Shown: in pieces, positions 16,911 through 24,756 of the stretch | Layout of the letters: each line of letters opens with the position of its first letter | How positions within the stretch are numbered: position 1 is the stretch's first letter | Translations under genes and position numbers: made by a program | Notes under the pieces: generated by a model | What the model saw: the letters and a program-made list of their open reading frames with translations, nothing else | Told to the model about the DNA's origin: nothing | The model's database searches: none | Assembly: GCF_040546685.1 (NCBI RefSeq) | Contig: NZ_JBEPOH010000001.1 | Coordinates: 3,782,001 to 3,846,000, forward strand | Length of the DNA: 64,000 nucleotides | Reading direction: 5' to 3' | Source of the DNA: Variovorax sp. OAS795 | GTDB taxonomy: Bacteria; Pseudomonadota; Gammaproteobacteria; Burkholderiales; Burkholderiaceae_C

Positions 16911-17221
16911 GGCGTCTTCTCCTTCGACGTGACCGGAGAGATCTCGGCCCCGAACGCCAGCGCCAGATTCCCCAGGCCCGGTGGTCCGTTCTGCCGCACC
17001 CACCAGGCCGGCGGGCTGTAGGGCACGGTCATCACGCCCAGATAACCATCCTGCGTCGCATAGCCCACGACCTTGGCGCGGCCGATGCTGTTGATGCTGA
17101 TCAGGATGTCGGCGCCGATCGCCGGCACCTCGAACTCGGCCGACCACTTGAGCTGGTCCGTCGCCGCGAGGTTGCGGGTGTAAGGCGGCACCGTCTCGTG
17201 CCGCTGCAAATCGTTGTTCAT
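16907..17221 (-). CDS. Conserved hypothetical protein
   Basis: The 104-residue protein starts MNNDLQRHETVPPYTRNLAA and has beta-rich stretches (IGADILISINSIGRAKVVGY) suggesting a small barrel such as an SH3-like or OB-type fold; this is inference. Its start overlaps the upstream stop by four bases, and its stop overlaps the downstream start. There is no membrane span. It is probably co-expressed with the genes at 17218-17742 and 16677-16910. Confidence 0.68.
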   Translation of the reverse strand: MNNDLQRHETVPPYTRNLAATDQLKWSAEFEVPAIGADILISINSIGRAKVVGYATQDGYLGVMTVPYSPPAWWVRQNGPPGLGNLALAFGAEISPVTSKEKTP

Positions 17222-17742
17222 GGTTGGGTTTCCAGAGATGGCAGCACCGTGGCGTTGCCGAGTTGTCGGGATTTGAGGCGGAAGACCAGGCCGTCGCTCT
17301 CGCGCGCGACGTCCCAGCCCCGGCGTCCGAGGCTGCGGCGTAGCACATAGGTGTGATCGCCGTACGCGACGCGCAGGCCAGGCCGGATCGCCGCCCGCCT
17401 GGCCATCCGGTTCGCGTGGAAGGCACGCACCTGCTCGCGCCAGGCGCCCGCATATGTGCCCATGGGCGCATCGGCCTGCGCAAGGAACACGAGTGGACAG
17501 TCGTAGTAGCAAGGGCCGACGGTCTCGTCCATGCTCTTGACCGCCGCCTCGCTATGCCGGCAGTCGATGAGGGTGAGGCCGATCCACTTGCGTCCGGCGT
17601 TGCCCCCGGTGCGGGTCTGGGCCAGGAACCACAACCGGTTGCCGATCACGCGGTGCGCCAGCACCGTGCCATGGGTGCCGACGCTGGCCAACTCGTCGTG
17701 GAGGGCCTGGGTCTTGGTGGCCCGGTAGACGATGGTGCCCAT
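17218..17742 (-). CDS. Conserved hypothetical protein, first gene of the coupled operon
   Basis: The 174-residue protein starts MGTIVYRATKTQALHDELAS and includes WFLAQTRTGGNAGRKWIGLT and a CYYDCP motif, with a basic C-terminal half. The pattern resembles small DUF-type proteins that sit beside DUF932 genes on large plasmids. The ATG at 17742 begins a run of four genes, each overlapping the next as ATGA, ending at the UUCG terminator. No catalytic motif is recognised. Confidence 0.7.
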   Translation of the reverse strand: MGTIVYRATKTQALHDELASVGTHGTVLAHRVIGNRLWFLAQTRTGGNAGRKWIGLTLIDCRHSEAAVKSMDETVGPCYYDCPLVFLAQADAPMGTYAGAWREQVRAFHANRMARRAAIRPGLRVAYGDHTYVLRRSLGRRGWDVARESDGLVFRLKSRQLGNATVLPSLETQP

Positions 17743-17869
17743 GTCAGGCCTCCGCGGCGGACGGAGGCGCCGACGCGGAGGCCGTGCCGTTCGGATCGCG
17801 AGGTCGAGGGCGGACGACCTCGAGCAGGAAAATGTGGAAAGAGAGAAGGTGATGCATGGGTCAAAGGTC

Positions 17870-17892
17870 AAAAAGCCCGCGCAAGGCGGGCT
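17870..17892 (-). terminator. Rho-independent terminator (minus strand)
   Basis: On the minus strand AGCCCGC pairs with GCGGGCT around a five-base loop and runs into TTTTT. It would end transcripts coming from the YqaJ-like gene at 18240-18932 before the next operon starts. Confidence 0.7.
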
Positions 17893-17992
17893 GGTGGAGA
17901 AGAAAAGAGCTGAGAAGAGCAGAAAAACCACAGTGCCCTCCTGCGCGCACAGGTGACCCTCTGGCGGCGAGCTCTGACGGCACAATCTCGGC

Positions 17993-18226
17993 ATGACGAC
18001 ACAGCAGGAGCTGCCCGACGAGGTGTTGAGCACGATGGCGACCGAGTGGCGCAGGAAGGCACTTGCCGGAGACCTTCACGCCCGCGGTATCGCGCATGAA
18101 CTCGAGAGAGAACTGCGCCGGCGCGCCGGTGCGCCGTTCACGAGCTACGACACCCTGGACCTGCGGCCGCTCGAGGCGAGGACAATGGGGCGCTGGCGGT
18201 GGTGGCCGTTCGGGCGACCACGCTGA
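17993..18226 (+). CDS. Small hypothetical protein on the opposite strand
   Basis: The 77-residue protein (MTTQQELPDEVLSTMATEWR...) is helical and basic, with EWRRKALAGDLHARGIAHEL and a C-terminal arginine/tryptophan-rich tail (RWRWWPFGRPR). It lies convergent to the YqaJ-like gene. There is no clear ribosome-binding site, so support is the protein-like sequence only. Confidence 0.45.
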   Translation: MTTQQELPDEVLSTMATEWRRKALAGDLHARGIAHELERELRRRAGAPFTSYDTLDLRPLEARTMGRWRWWPFGRPR

Positions 18227-18239
18227 AGGCTCGGGACGC

Positions 18240-18932
18240 TCACGGCACTGCTCCGTCGTCGTCCACCGCGGGCGGCGCTTGGTCGCGCTCGACATGGCGC
18301 CAGAACGCCTGCTCCTGCCGGATGAGCCGCGCGATCTCGGACGCGTGGCGCTCGATGCGGTAGACCTGCAGGTCCTGGCCGCCCAGCAGCACGACCACAT
18401 CGGCGGCCTGCGCACCCGTGACGGCGAGCTGATGCAGGACCCGAAGCCGGATGTACTCGGGAACGCCCAGGGTCCACAGAGGGGCCATCTGCATGCCGAC
18501 CGACAAACACTCGAGCAATTGGACCTCGGAGGAGGCAACGACTTCGCGAACGACGGTGCCGGACATCCAGGGGTGCTCGGGATGCCGCACGGTGGTGTTG
18601 ACGCGCCTCACCTTTCGCCCGGTCCGCAGGGTGTAGTGGGCCGCCACGATCGGCTCGAGCAACCGGCTCCAGTACGCGTGACTGTCGCTCTCGAGCCGGA
18701 CGGGGTGCAGCAGGTCCTGCCGGCCGGTCTTCTCCATCCAGAGGCGGACCTGAGACTTGAAGGGATCCTGGCCGAGGGCCGCGGCGGCGTCGAGGTTGCC
18801 GAGGCCGGTCTCACACATATGGGGCCAGCGATGAGGGCCAGGCTCCCGCGTCGGCGGAGGCTCGACCAACTGGAGCAGAGGGCGGGCCGTCGCACGCGGT
18901 GTTCTCAGACGCTCCGCACCTGTATTCACCAT
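18240..18932 (-). CDS. YqaJ-family (lambda exonuclease-like) protein with substituted catalytic residues
   Basis: The 230-residue protein has the fold signature of YqaJ phage-type recombination exonucleases: E93 in LLEPIVAAHY, GRKVRRVN, HPEHPWM, then VQLLECLS, GVPEYIRLRVLHQLAVTG, and AADVVVLLGGQDLQVYRI. In active members I expect an Asp in the T-V-D-R segment and an E-C-K motif; here they read TVVR (V128) and E141-C-L143. Both the metal-binding Asp and the catalytic Lys are therefore replaced, and nuclease activity is doubtful. It could be a decayed gene or a structural partner. AAGGAAAA precedes the ATG. Confidence 0.75.
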   Translation of the reverse strand: MVNTGAERLRTPRATARPLLQLVEPPPTREPGPHRWPHMCETGLGNLDAAAALGQDPFKSQVRLWMEKTGRQDLLHPVRLESDSHAYWSRLLEPIVAAHYTLRTGRKVRRVNTTVRHPEHPWMSGTVVREVVASSEVQLLECLSVGMQMAPLWTLGVPEYIRLRVLHQLAVTGAQAADVVVLLGGQDLQVYRIERHASEIARLIRQEQAFWRHVERDQAPPAVDDDGAVP

Positions 18933-19044
18933 GATGTTTTCCTTTGAAGGTTCCGTGCCCCAACCGGCACAAGGACCGCCCTCATGAAGGAGAGCGGCCC
19001 CTAAGGGGAGGACGGGGGGTGATGAAAATGCCCTGCGGAAGGGA

Positions 19045-20043
19045 TCAGGACGTGAGCTGCAGTGCGCGATCGAGGGCGCGCTGCTTGATCGCCGCGCCCT
19101 GGCCGAACCAGGCGCTGTCGAGCCGGTACTCGCGGCTGCGGGCCCTCCGCTCGTGGTCGACGAACTCGGTCACCGCGTTCAGCAGGCCCCACGCCGTGCC
19201 CTTGGCGGCTGCGAGCTCGGCGCCTCGTCCCCTGCCTTCGTAAAGGGCTTGCATTGTCTTCAGGGCACGGTCGTGCGGCAGGCCGAGCTGTCCAGTGCTG
19301 CCCTGCTCGCGAATGACCTCATTGGCATTCGGTCCGCAGAGCACGCTCAGGAAGTAGTCCAGCGATTCCTTGCCCTTGACCTTGCGTTCGGACAGCTGCT
19401 TCATGCGGTGCATGAAGTGGTCCCACTGGGAGACGGCGATCCCCAGCTTCTGCTTGATAGCGTCGGCATCGAAGCGGGTGTTGTGGGGCACCCGAATCGC
19501 GTTGCTCGTGCCGTCCAACGCAATGGACAAGGTGTTGTGGCAGACCACCCGAACGGTCGTCGGGGTGACGGTGGTGGCAAGGGTTCCATCACACGAGGTG
19601 GCGAGCAGCAGGTAGCCGTCGACGATGTCCGAGCCCTTGAGCACGGCCTGCTTACCGGTGCGTGCCAGTGCCCAGAACTTGCGTCCGGCCTTAAGGACCC
19701 CCGCCGTTTCCATCTCGTAGCCGCCGATCTCGGTGAGGTCGCGGTAGAACTCGAGCACGGCCCGGGGCTGCACGACCTGGTAGCGGCTGCTCACGACGGA
19801 CAGGGGGGCGTGGGTGTCGCTGCGGTAGAGCACCTTCTGGTCCTGAAAGGTCTCGAGGGTCTGAAGCGCCGGGGCTGTCTCCGGACCCTCGGTCATGTAG
19901 CGCACGGGCGTTTCGCGGATGGTCCAGTTCATGCCAGCGCTGCGGGCCCAGACGTCGATCGGTTGCTTGGGCGGGAGCCGATGGCCCAGCAGGTGCCAGG
20001 GGGTGTCGCCGGTAAAGGCCATTGTTTCGATGAGATGTGCCAT
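19045..20043 (-). CDS. DUF932 domain-containing protein
   Basis: The 332-residue protein starts MAHLIETMAFTGDTPWHLLG and contains the DUF932 landmarks LSVVSSRYQVVQPRAVLEFY, a central KVLYRSDTHAPL, RVVCHNTLSIAL, and a C-terminal helical part with TAWGLLNAVTEFVDH. DUF932 proteins occur on large plasmids, ICEs and phages, often close to DUF2958 and single-strand-DNA or recombination genes. Their biochemical role is not established as far as I know. The gene sits upstream of the YqaJ-like gene on the same strand with a 112-base gap. Confidence 0.88.
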   Translation of the reverse strand: MAHLIETMAFTGDTPWHLLGHRLPPKQPIDVWARSAGMNWTIRETPVRYMTEGPETAPALQTLETFQDQKVLYRSDTHAPLSVVSSRYQVVQPRAVLEFYRDLTEIGGYEMETAGVLKAGRKFWALARTGKQAVLKGSDIVDGYLLLATSCDGTLATTVTPTTVRVVCHNTLSIALDGTSNAIRVPHNTRFDADAIKQKLGIAVSQWDHFMHRMKQLSERKVKGKESLDYFLSVLCGPNANEVIREQGSTGQLGLPHDRALKTMQALYEGRGRGAELAAAKGTAWGLLNAVTEFVDHERRARSREYRLDSAWFGQGAAIKQRALDRALQLTS

Positions 20044-20213
20044 GGATGATTGCTTGAGTGAAAGACGCACGCGACGAAGCCTTTGCGCGTGAAGTCGCAG
20101 AGATGCGCTGGGGCACGTGCGCGTACGAAGGGGAAGTGAGCGCGAGCGAGGGCTCAGGAAAAAAGCAATGCCCGACGCCGCAGCGGAGACGGCATGGATG
20201 CGCGGGCAAAGGA

Positions 20214-20672
20214 TCAGAGGTGATCGAAGTCCGGATCGTGATCGTCCTCGAAGTCCGCGTGCTCGGGTCCCATGCCGGACGGTGATCCGGACGGTCCCGA
20301 AGACATCGGAGGCGATGGTGAGAACGGAGGCTCGGAGGCACCCCGCCGGCCGCTGAAGCTGTGGCCGCAGGCCATGCAGCGGCAGTTGTTCAGGACACGG
20401 TCGTCGACCACACGGCCGAAGATGGCACCGACTTCGGTGCCGAGCGCGCCGCCGCCCAGGCCCCCAAGAATGACGCCGATCACGGTGCCGACGCTTCCGC
20501 CGATGGGGCCCGCGGCCATGCCGAGGGCGAAGCCGGTGCGGCCGCCGCGCAGCGCACCTGCGATGCCGCCGGCAGCGCCGGCGAGACCGCCCAGGGTGCC
20601 GCCGGTGCGCTGGGCGACGTCTCGGGTTTCGATGCGGTCCGAGCCGCATGGGGGACATTGAATGTAGGACAA
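20214..20672 (-). CDS. Glycine-zipper protein with a split zinc ribbon
   Basis: The protein begins LSYIQCPPCGSDRIETRDVA and continues with a long Gly/Ala run (GGLAGAAGGIAGALRGGRTG and beyond) typical of glycine-zipper membrane segments. It then has CRCMACGH, which pairs with the first CPPC to form a likely zinc ribbon, and an acidic tail (HADFEDDHDPDFDHL). A TTG at 20672 is chosen because the conserved-looking CPPC starts four codons later; the longer ATG form adds an unrelated head. The role is unknown; it may be a small membrane-bound element protein. Confidence 0.7.
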   Translation of the reverse strand: MSYIQCPPCGSDRIETRDVAQRTGGTLGGLAGAAGGIAGALRGGRTGFALGMAAGPIGGSVGTVIGVILGGLGGGALGTEVGAIFGRVVDDRVLNNCRCMACGHSFSGRRGASEPPFSPSPPMSSGPSGSPSGMGPEHADFEDDHDPDFDHL

Positions 20673-20780
20673 GGGGAAAGATCCTTTGCAAGAGGTGGAT
20701 GGAAGCGAAGTGACAGGACAGACGGCAAAAATCCCAGCCGACCGCATGGTCGTGCCGGGCTGTTCTGGGGCGGGAAAATC

Positions 20781-21128
20781 TCAGTCGACGATGCGGCCTG
20801 CAAGCCGCGCCAGGCGCGCGTACGTGCTCAAGGGCTTGTTCGCCTTCCAATGCAGGTCACGCTCGATGCCCAGCATGCCGCGCATCAGCCGGATGGACGT
20901 CAGTTCGCGCACCGACACATGGCCGAGTTCGGGGCTGCCCATTCCGAGATCGCCCAACCCATAGGCGGTGTCTTCGTCGTTGGGATCCAGCTCGGTGATG
21001 AGCCAGGTGGCGGCGCCACAGGGGCTGAACCACTTGACCACGGGATGTGGATCGAAGTGAGGGTTGGCGCGCGAGGCTTCGCCGTTGGCCAACAATTGCT
21101 GGCGCAGTTCGGTGGTGATGAGATCCAA
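20781..21128 (-). CDS. DUF2958 domain-containing protein
   Basis: This protein of about 115 residues starts LDLITTELRQQLLANGEASR and shows the DUF2958 order: DPHPVVKWFSPCGAATWLIT, ELDPNDEDTAYGLGDLGMG, PELGHVSVRELTSI, ERDLHWKANKPLSTYA. A TTG at 21128 with AGGAAC upstream fits the family's usual N-terminus; no ATG is suitably placed. DUF2958 proteins are short cytosolic proteins of plasmids and integrative elements, often beside DUF932. The function is not known. Confidence 0.82.
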   Translation of the reverse strand: MDLITTELRQQLLANGEASRANPHFDPHPVVKWFSPCGAATWLITELDPNDEDTAYGLGDLGMGSPELGHVSVRELTSIRLMRGMLGIERDLHWKANKPLSTYARLARLAGRIVD

Positions 21129-21266
21129 GGGAGTTCCTGGGTGAATGGCTGGTGAACGGATGGAGACAGCCGGGATGTCGAGGAAAGATCGGAGGGGTAC
21201 TGCCCTCGGATCGGAACGTGGCATGCCGCTCTGCCCGTCGCCGAGCAGTCATGAAACGACGGACAT

Positions 21267-21290
21267 GAAAAAGCCCCCATGCGGGGGCTT
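21267..21290 (-). terminator. Rho-independent terminator (minus strand)
   Basis: AAGCCCCC at 21271-21278 and GGGGGCTT at 21283-21290 form a perfect 8-bp stem with a four-base loop. On the minus strand the stem is followed by a U-run, about 70 bases past the stop of the MORN-like lipoprotein gene. Confidence 0.8.
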
Positions 21291-21361
21291 CGTTGAGTGG
21301 ATCGTCGAGTAGATTGGCGCTTGGCCGATCGGGCCATACCAATCGACTCGGCGACCCGACC

Positions 21362-22231
21362 CTACTTTGTGATCAGTTCGGTAGTGCAGTTCGTTTCGAA
21401 CTCGGAGAGCGTGTCGGCGCGGATCATGGCGTCTTCGCCCTCCGCTTTGTGGACCGCTGCGATCTTGCTATCCACGCACTCGCGAAGCGTCATGGTGGCA
21501 CGTGGCTTCGCTTCGGCCGCAGGCTTGGGGTTGCCCACATCCCTGACGGAAACGCGATCGCCGTTTTCATAGGTTTCTTCCTGGACCAGTTGACCCTGTG
21601 GATTGAAGACCTGGGCGATCCCTTGCGCCTGTCCGCGCACGAAGTTGATCTTCTTGTACAGGTACAGCTTGGAGCCGCCATGCACCCCGTACTCCAGCTG
21701 CTCTCCATCCCGCAGGCCATCGCGGTAGCGAAACACCATGAACGATCCGTCGTCGATGACGGTTCCGGTTTGCTTCCCGTTCTTCCAGACCAGATCGCGG
21801 ATGGGCTCGGAAGGGTTGATGGCATGAGGACCGTAGAGCTTGTCGATGCCGTCTCTCCGGTCGTTGTCCCAGCCCACCTGGATGTAGACCTCGCCTCGAT
21901 CATTGAACACTCGCCAGTCGCCGTGCTTCTTGCCTTCGTTGAAGGCCAGTTCCGCTGACTTCCTGCCTTGCGTGGTGCAGGTGATTTTTCCGTCGAAGAG
22001 GCCGTCCTTGACCGGCACTTCGGTGGGCTCCTCGCAGCCGGTCGCATAACGAGCCATGCCCTGGTAGTTCTTGAGGGTGCCGGTGAAGGGATCAGTGGCA
22101 TTGCGCTTGTAGATGAGACCGTTGACAACCTGCGTCTGTCGGGCGTCGATGGATTCTCCGCAACCGCTGAGAAAGACGATGGCGCCGGAAATGGCGATGA
22201 GCTCACGAATGAGGGGATTGAAAGTTTGCAT
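21362..22231 (-). CDS. Lipoprotein with MORN-like repeats
   Basis: The 289-residue protein has a signal peptide ending in the lipobox FLSGC (lipidated Cys at about residue 24). The mature part has several short repeats with a G-x(Y/F)-x-G-x(L/K) rhythm (DGLFDGKITCT, NEGKKHGDWRVF, YRDGLRDGEQLEY) like MORN repeats, known as protein or lipid contact modules. An AGGAAAT precedes the ATG at 22231. The gene is followed by a terminator. The partner is unknown; a periplasmic or outer-membrane location is expected. Confidence 0.75.
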   Translation of the reverse strand: MQTFNPLIRELIAISGAIVFLSGCGESIDARQTQVVNGLIYKRNATDPFTGTLKNYQGMARYATGCEEPTEVPVKDGLFDGKITCTTQGRKSAELAFNEGKKHGDWRVFNDRGEVYIQVGWDNDRRDGIDKLYGPHAINPSEPIRDLVWKNGKQTGTVIDDGSFMVFRYRDGLRDGEQLEYGVHGGSKLYLYKKINFVRGQAQGIAQVFNPQGQLVQEETYENGDRVSVRDVGNPKPAAEAKPRATMTLRECVDSKIAAVHKAEGEDAMIRADTLSEFETNCTTELITK

Positions 22232-22317
22232 GTGATTTCCTGGGAAGCTGAATTTGGATGTCGGCCGAAGGCCAAGAGGGCCGCCCTCCTCGGACACGAG
22301 GTGCGGAAGCGCCTCGC

Positions 22318-22731
22318 TCACTTGCGCAGCGACAGTCCGATGGCCATGCCGATGAGCACCATGCCGGCAGCGCCCTGCAAGGCCTCCTCGTCGGAGCCCG
22401 CGGCGATCAACAGGAAGATGGCCATGCCGGTCATGACGACCTTCACGCTTTTGGGAAAGGCCTTCACGGTGCCCCGCGCGAGGTAATAGATCTCTCCGCT
22501 CCAGGCAATGACGGCGGCGGCCGGCGCGAACAGCAAGAAGATGCAGATCAAGGCCCAACGCTGACGATACCAGGGGATTTGGCCGTAGGCGCTCGAGAGC
22601 GATGCCAGCGGAGCCATCGCGCTTGGCGGGCCCTGCGCCGCGATCACCTGTGGTGCGCCGCATTTGGGGCAAGTGGGGGCGGTTTCGTGAATCTGGTGAC
22701 CGCAGCCGCGGCAGTGGACGAAGTTGGTCAT
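22318..22731 (-). CDS. Zinc-ribbon membrane protein
   Basis: The 137-residue protein starts MTNFVHCRGCGHQIHETAPT and has CxxC at 7-10 and CPKCG at 21-25, a complete zinc ribbon. Two to three hydrophobic helices follow (WALICIFLLFAPAAAVIAW, a later VVMTGMAIFLLIAAG, and GMVLIGMAIGLSL). It is upstream of the MORN-like lipoprotein gene with an 86-base gap. AGGAGATTTCCG precedes the ATG. Such ribbon-plus-helix proteins are common and of unknown function. Confidence 0.72.
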   Translation of the reverse strand: MTNFVHCRGCGHQIHETAPTCPKCGAPQVIAAQGPPSAMAPLASLSSAYGQIPWYRQRWALICIFLLFAPAAAVIAWSGEIYYLARGTVKAFPKSVKVVMTGMAIFLLIAAGSDEEALQGAAGMVLIGMAIGLSLRK

Positions 22732-22899
22732 CGGAAATCTCCTGGTGGTAAACGAAGTTGGTTCTCGGCAGCGCTCCCCTGTCGATCTGCAGGCCGCAGA
22801 TCCTCAAACCAGCGCAAATATGTCTTATAGAACACATTTTCTCATATGCGTCCTTTAAGACGTTTCCCTGAGGTGCACATTTCTTGACCCTCAACGGCG

Positions 22900-23274
22900 A
22901 TGAAAACCGCCAGTCGAAAAGCAACCCCTTCACCAGAACCCGCGATCGGAACACTGCCAAACGCGGTAACGCTGGCGCTGGGAAAGAACTTGAAAAAACT
23001 CAGACTTGCTGCGGGCAAGACCCAAGTAGCGCTGGCCTTCGATGCGGAGGTCGAACGGTCTCGAATCTCCAAGCTCGAAGGCGGCTACATCAACCCCTCC
23101 CTGATGACCCTGGCGACCCTCTGCCACAGCTTGGGGACGACATTGCCTGTGCTTTTCGAAGGGATCGTTGCTACGAACGCGCCCACATCGGAAGGCGGTT
23201 TGCTGCGCAGGAAGAACCAGGCAATCCTGAACAAACCCGCAAAGCCTGCGCGCAAACCCTCTGGCAGGAGTTGA
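22900..23274 (+). CDS. XRE-family transcriptional regulator
   Basis: The 124-residue protein contains a Cro/CI helix-turn-helix at about 28-82: LGKNLKKLRLAAGKTQVAL, DAEVERSRISKLEGGYINPS, LMTLATLCHSLGTTLPVLF. A basic tail follows (RKNQAILNKPAKPARKPSGRS). It may control the divergent lipoprotein/zinc-ribbon genes or the element's own mobility. No operator could be picked out in the 168-base divergent region with confidence. Confidence 0.85.
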   Translation: MKTASRKATPSPEPAIGTLPNAVTLALGKNLKKLRLAAGKTQVALAFDAEVERSRISKLEGGYINPSLMTLATLCHSLGTTLPVLFEGIVATNAPTSEGGLLRRKNQAILNKPAKPARKPSGRS

Positions 23275-23425
23275 ACTCTCCTACGTGCTCACTTCAGTCA
23301 TATAGGTCTGAAAATTTCTGCAATACAACTTCCACGAAGGTTAGAGAGGCTTGAATGGTCGCCAGTTGCGGGTTCTAAGCCCGAGCCAAAGGCATTTGTG
23401 GCCTAAGCAAAGACAGAATGGGGCG

Positions 23426-24049
23426 ATGGATACTTCGAATCATCTTTATCAATCCTTCTTCGTGATCGAGCATGCGGGGCACGGCTCGGCTGCGATCGAG
23501 GATCAACGCCATGGTGGTCAGCACTACAGGTTCCTGAACGTGACGGGTCGTTGGTCCGCCAAAGGCACCCATGCGGTTCCATTGCTTACCTGGACAGATC
23601 GACAGGCGGCGGAAGCAGCCGCGACTATTGCCAGCAAGGCACGCGATCGCGTGATCAAGGTGTCTTCACTGGGAGGGGACAGCCTGGTTGCGGATCGGTT
23701 CGCAGCCTTCGGTGAACGCCATGCCGGTGCGCTGCTCGGCTATCTTCCCTATGCCACGGCCGCAGCCATGAAACTGGAGGAACGGCGCGTGAAGACCATT
23801 GACTGCGCCGGTGCGGTGTTGCGTGTGCATCGCGCCATGGACGAGGAAAGAACGCGGATACTGAAGGACGAAGGCCGCCTGCTGCAGCAAGCCCATCGCA
23901 TCACGGTCTTTTCTGCCGCACAGTTTCTGACCGGCAAGAAGGTCGACGAGGTCATTACGATGCTCGAGGCGGGCGAACTCGACACGGAAGAGAAGCTTTC
24001 GATCCAAGAGCTGCGCGAAGCCGTCCAACTGGCAAAGAGCTACGGCTGA
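23426..24049 (+). CDS. Hypothetical protein
   Basis: The 207-residue protein (MDTSNHLYQSFFVIEHAGHG...) has no signal peptide or membrane segment. Its C-terminal half is charged and helical (LQQAHRITVFSAAQFLTGKK, DTEEKLSIQELREAVQLAK). The start at 23426 is chosen because the longer frame begins in an unlikely stretch. It follows the XRE gene on the same strand by 150 bases, and may be part of a regulator/effector pair, but no toxin family is recognised. Confidence 0.6.
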   Translation: MDTSNHLYQSFFVIEHAGHGSAAIEDQRHGGQHYRFLNVTGRWSAKGTHAVPLLTWTDRQAAEAAATIASKARDRVIKVSSLGGDSLVADRFAAFGERHAGALLGYLPYATAAAMKLEERRVKTIDCAGAVLRVHRAMDEERTRILKDEGRLLQQAHRITVFSAAQFLTGKKVDEVITMLEAGELDTEEKLSIQELREAVQLAKSYG

Positions 24050-24191
24050 CGGGCTCAAGAACGGGCGAGGAACCAGAGGATGCGGAGATGATGTCCGCTG
24101 GATGGCGCGTGGAGATGAAGGGCTCGACCAGCATCGGTGCGAGCGATGGAATTTCAGTACCAGTGAAGTGGGCCCATGATGCCGAGACAGG

Positions 24192-24645
24192 GTAAGCGGC
24201 CAGTTGCCCCACCTTGAGAACTGAAGCCAAGCCGGAGACCATGCTGTCCATCTATGTTAGCTGGACATCATCAATGAACGTCAATCCGAAGCAACGGCGC
24301 CGTCACAGCGCAGAGTTCAAGGCGCAGGTTCTCTCCGCCTGCGCAGAGCCAGGAGCTTCGGTCGCGGCGGTTGCACTGTCGTTCCAGCTGAACGACAACC
24401 TTGTGCATCAATGGCGACGCGGACGCGGGGCGAGTCCAGTTCCACCGGCAACGTCGACGACGATTGCCGAGTCGGCACCGCAGTTCATCGCGCTCTCGTT
24501 GCCCCCGCTACCGTCGCCCTCAGCGCCGGCGCCCGCACCGGCGGTCGCTGCTGTTGCTGCCGAGGAGATCCGTCTTGAGTTCAAGCGCGCCGCGATCGTC
24601 ATGAGCCTGGTGCAGTCGGCCTTATGCCGCGTGCGGCATAACGCT
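24192..24645 (+). mobile_element. Left part of an IS66-family element, interrupted
   Basis: A terminal GTAAGCGG-type end at about 24192 (the usual IS66 start) is followed by orfA from 24274. The element is broken at 24646 by the RIT insertion, and a piece of the transposase C-terminus reappears at 28008. The middle of IS66 (orfB and most of tnpC) is missing, and no matching right-hand terminal repeat was found. The whole is therefore a dead remnant. Confidence 0.7.
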
Positions 24646-24720
24646 GATTACGCCGATCGCCGAACTATGCCAAGTGGGCTCGCCTTCTCCGGTAGTCGGC
24701 CTGTGATCGGTTCGGCATAG
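24274..24720 (+). pseudogene. IS66 orfA (tnpA) fragment, C-terminus replaced
   Basis: The product begins MNVNPKQRRRHSAEFKAQVL and continues ACAEPGASVAAVALSFQLN, DNLVHQWRRGRG, a helix-turn-helix of the IS66/IS3 OrfA type, then EEIRLEFKRAAIVMSLVQ. From about 24619 the frame runs into the palindrome and the RIT terminal repeat, so the last 30 or so residues are not IS-derived. Because the rest of IS66 is missing it cannot mobilise. Confidence 0.8.
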
Positions 24721-24723
24721 TTC
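24646..24723 (+). repeat. RIT left terminal inverted repeat (78 bp)
   Basis: It is identical in reverse complement to 27930-28007. Each arm also holds its own shorter inverted pair, GAACTATGCC (24662-24671) and GGCATAGTTC (24714-24723), likely recombinase-binding half-sites. Confidence 0.95.
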
Positions 24724-24756
24724 ATCCTGCCTCCGTCCTCAACAACGGAGAGCACG

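Noticed and set aside
24274..24720. An intact 148-residue IS66 OrfA
   Set aside because: The C-terminal part is encoded by the palindrome and the RIT terminal repeat rather than IS66.
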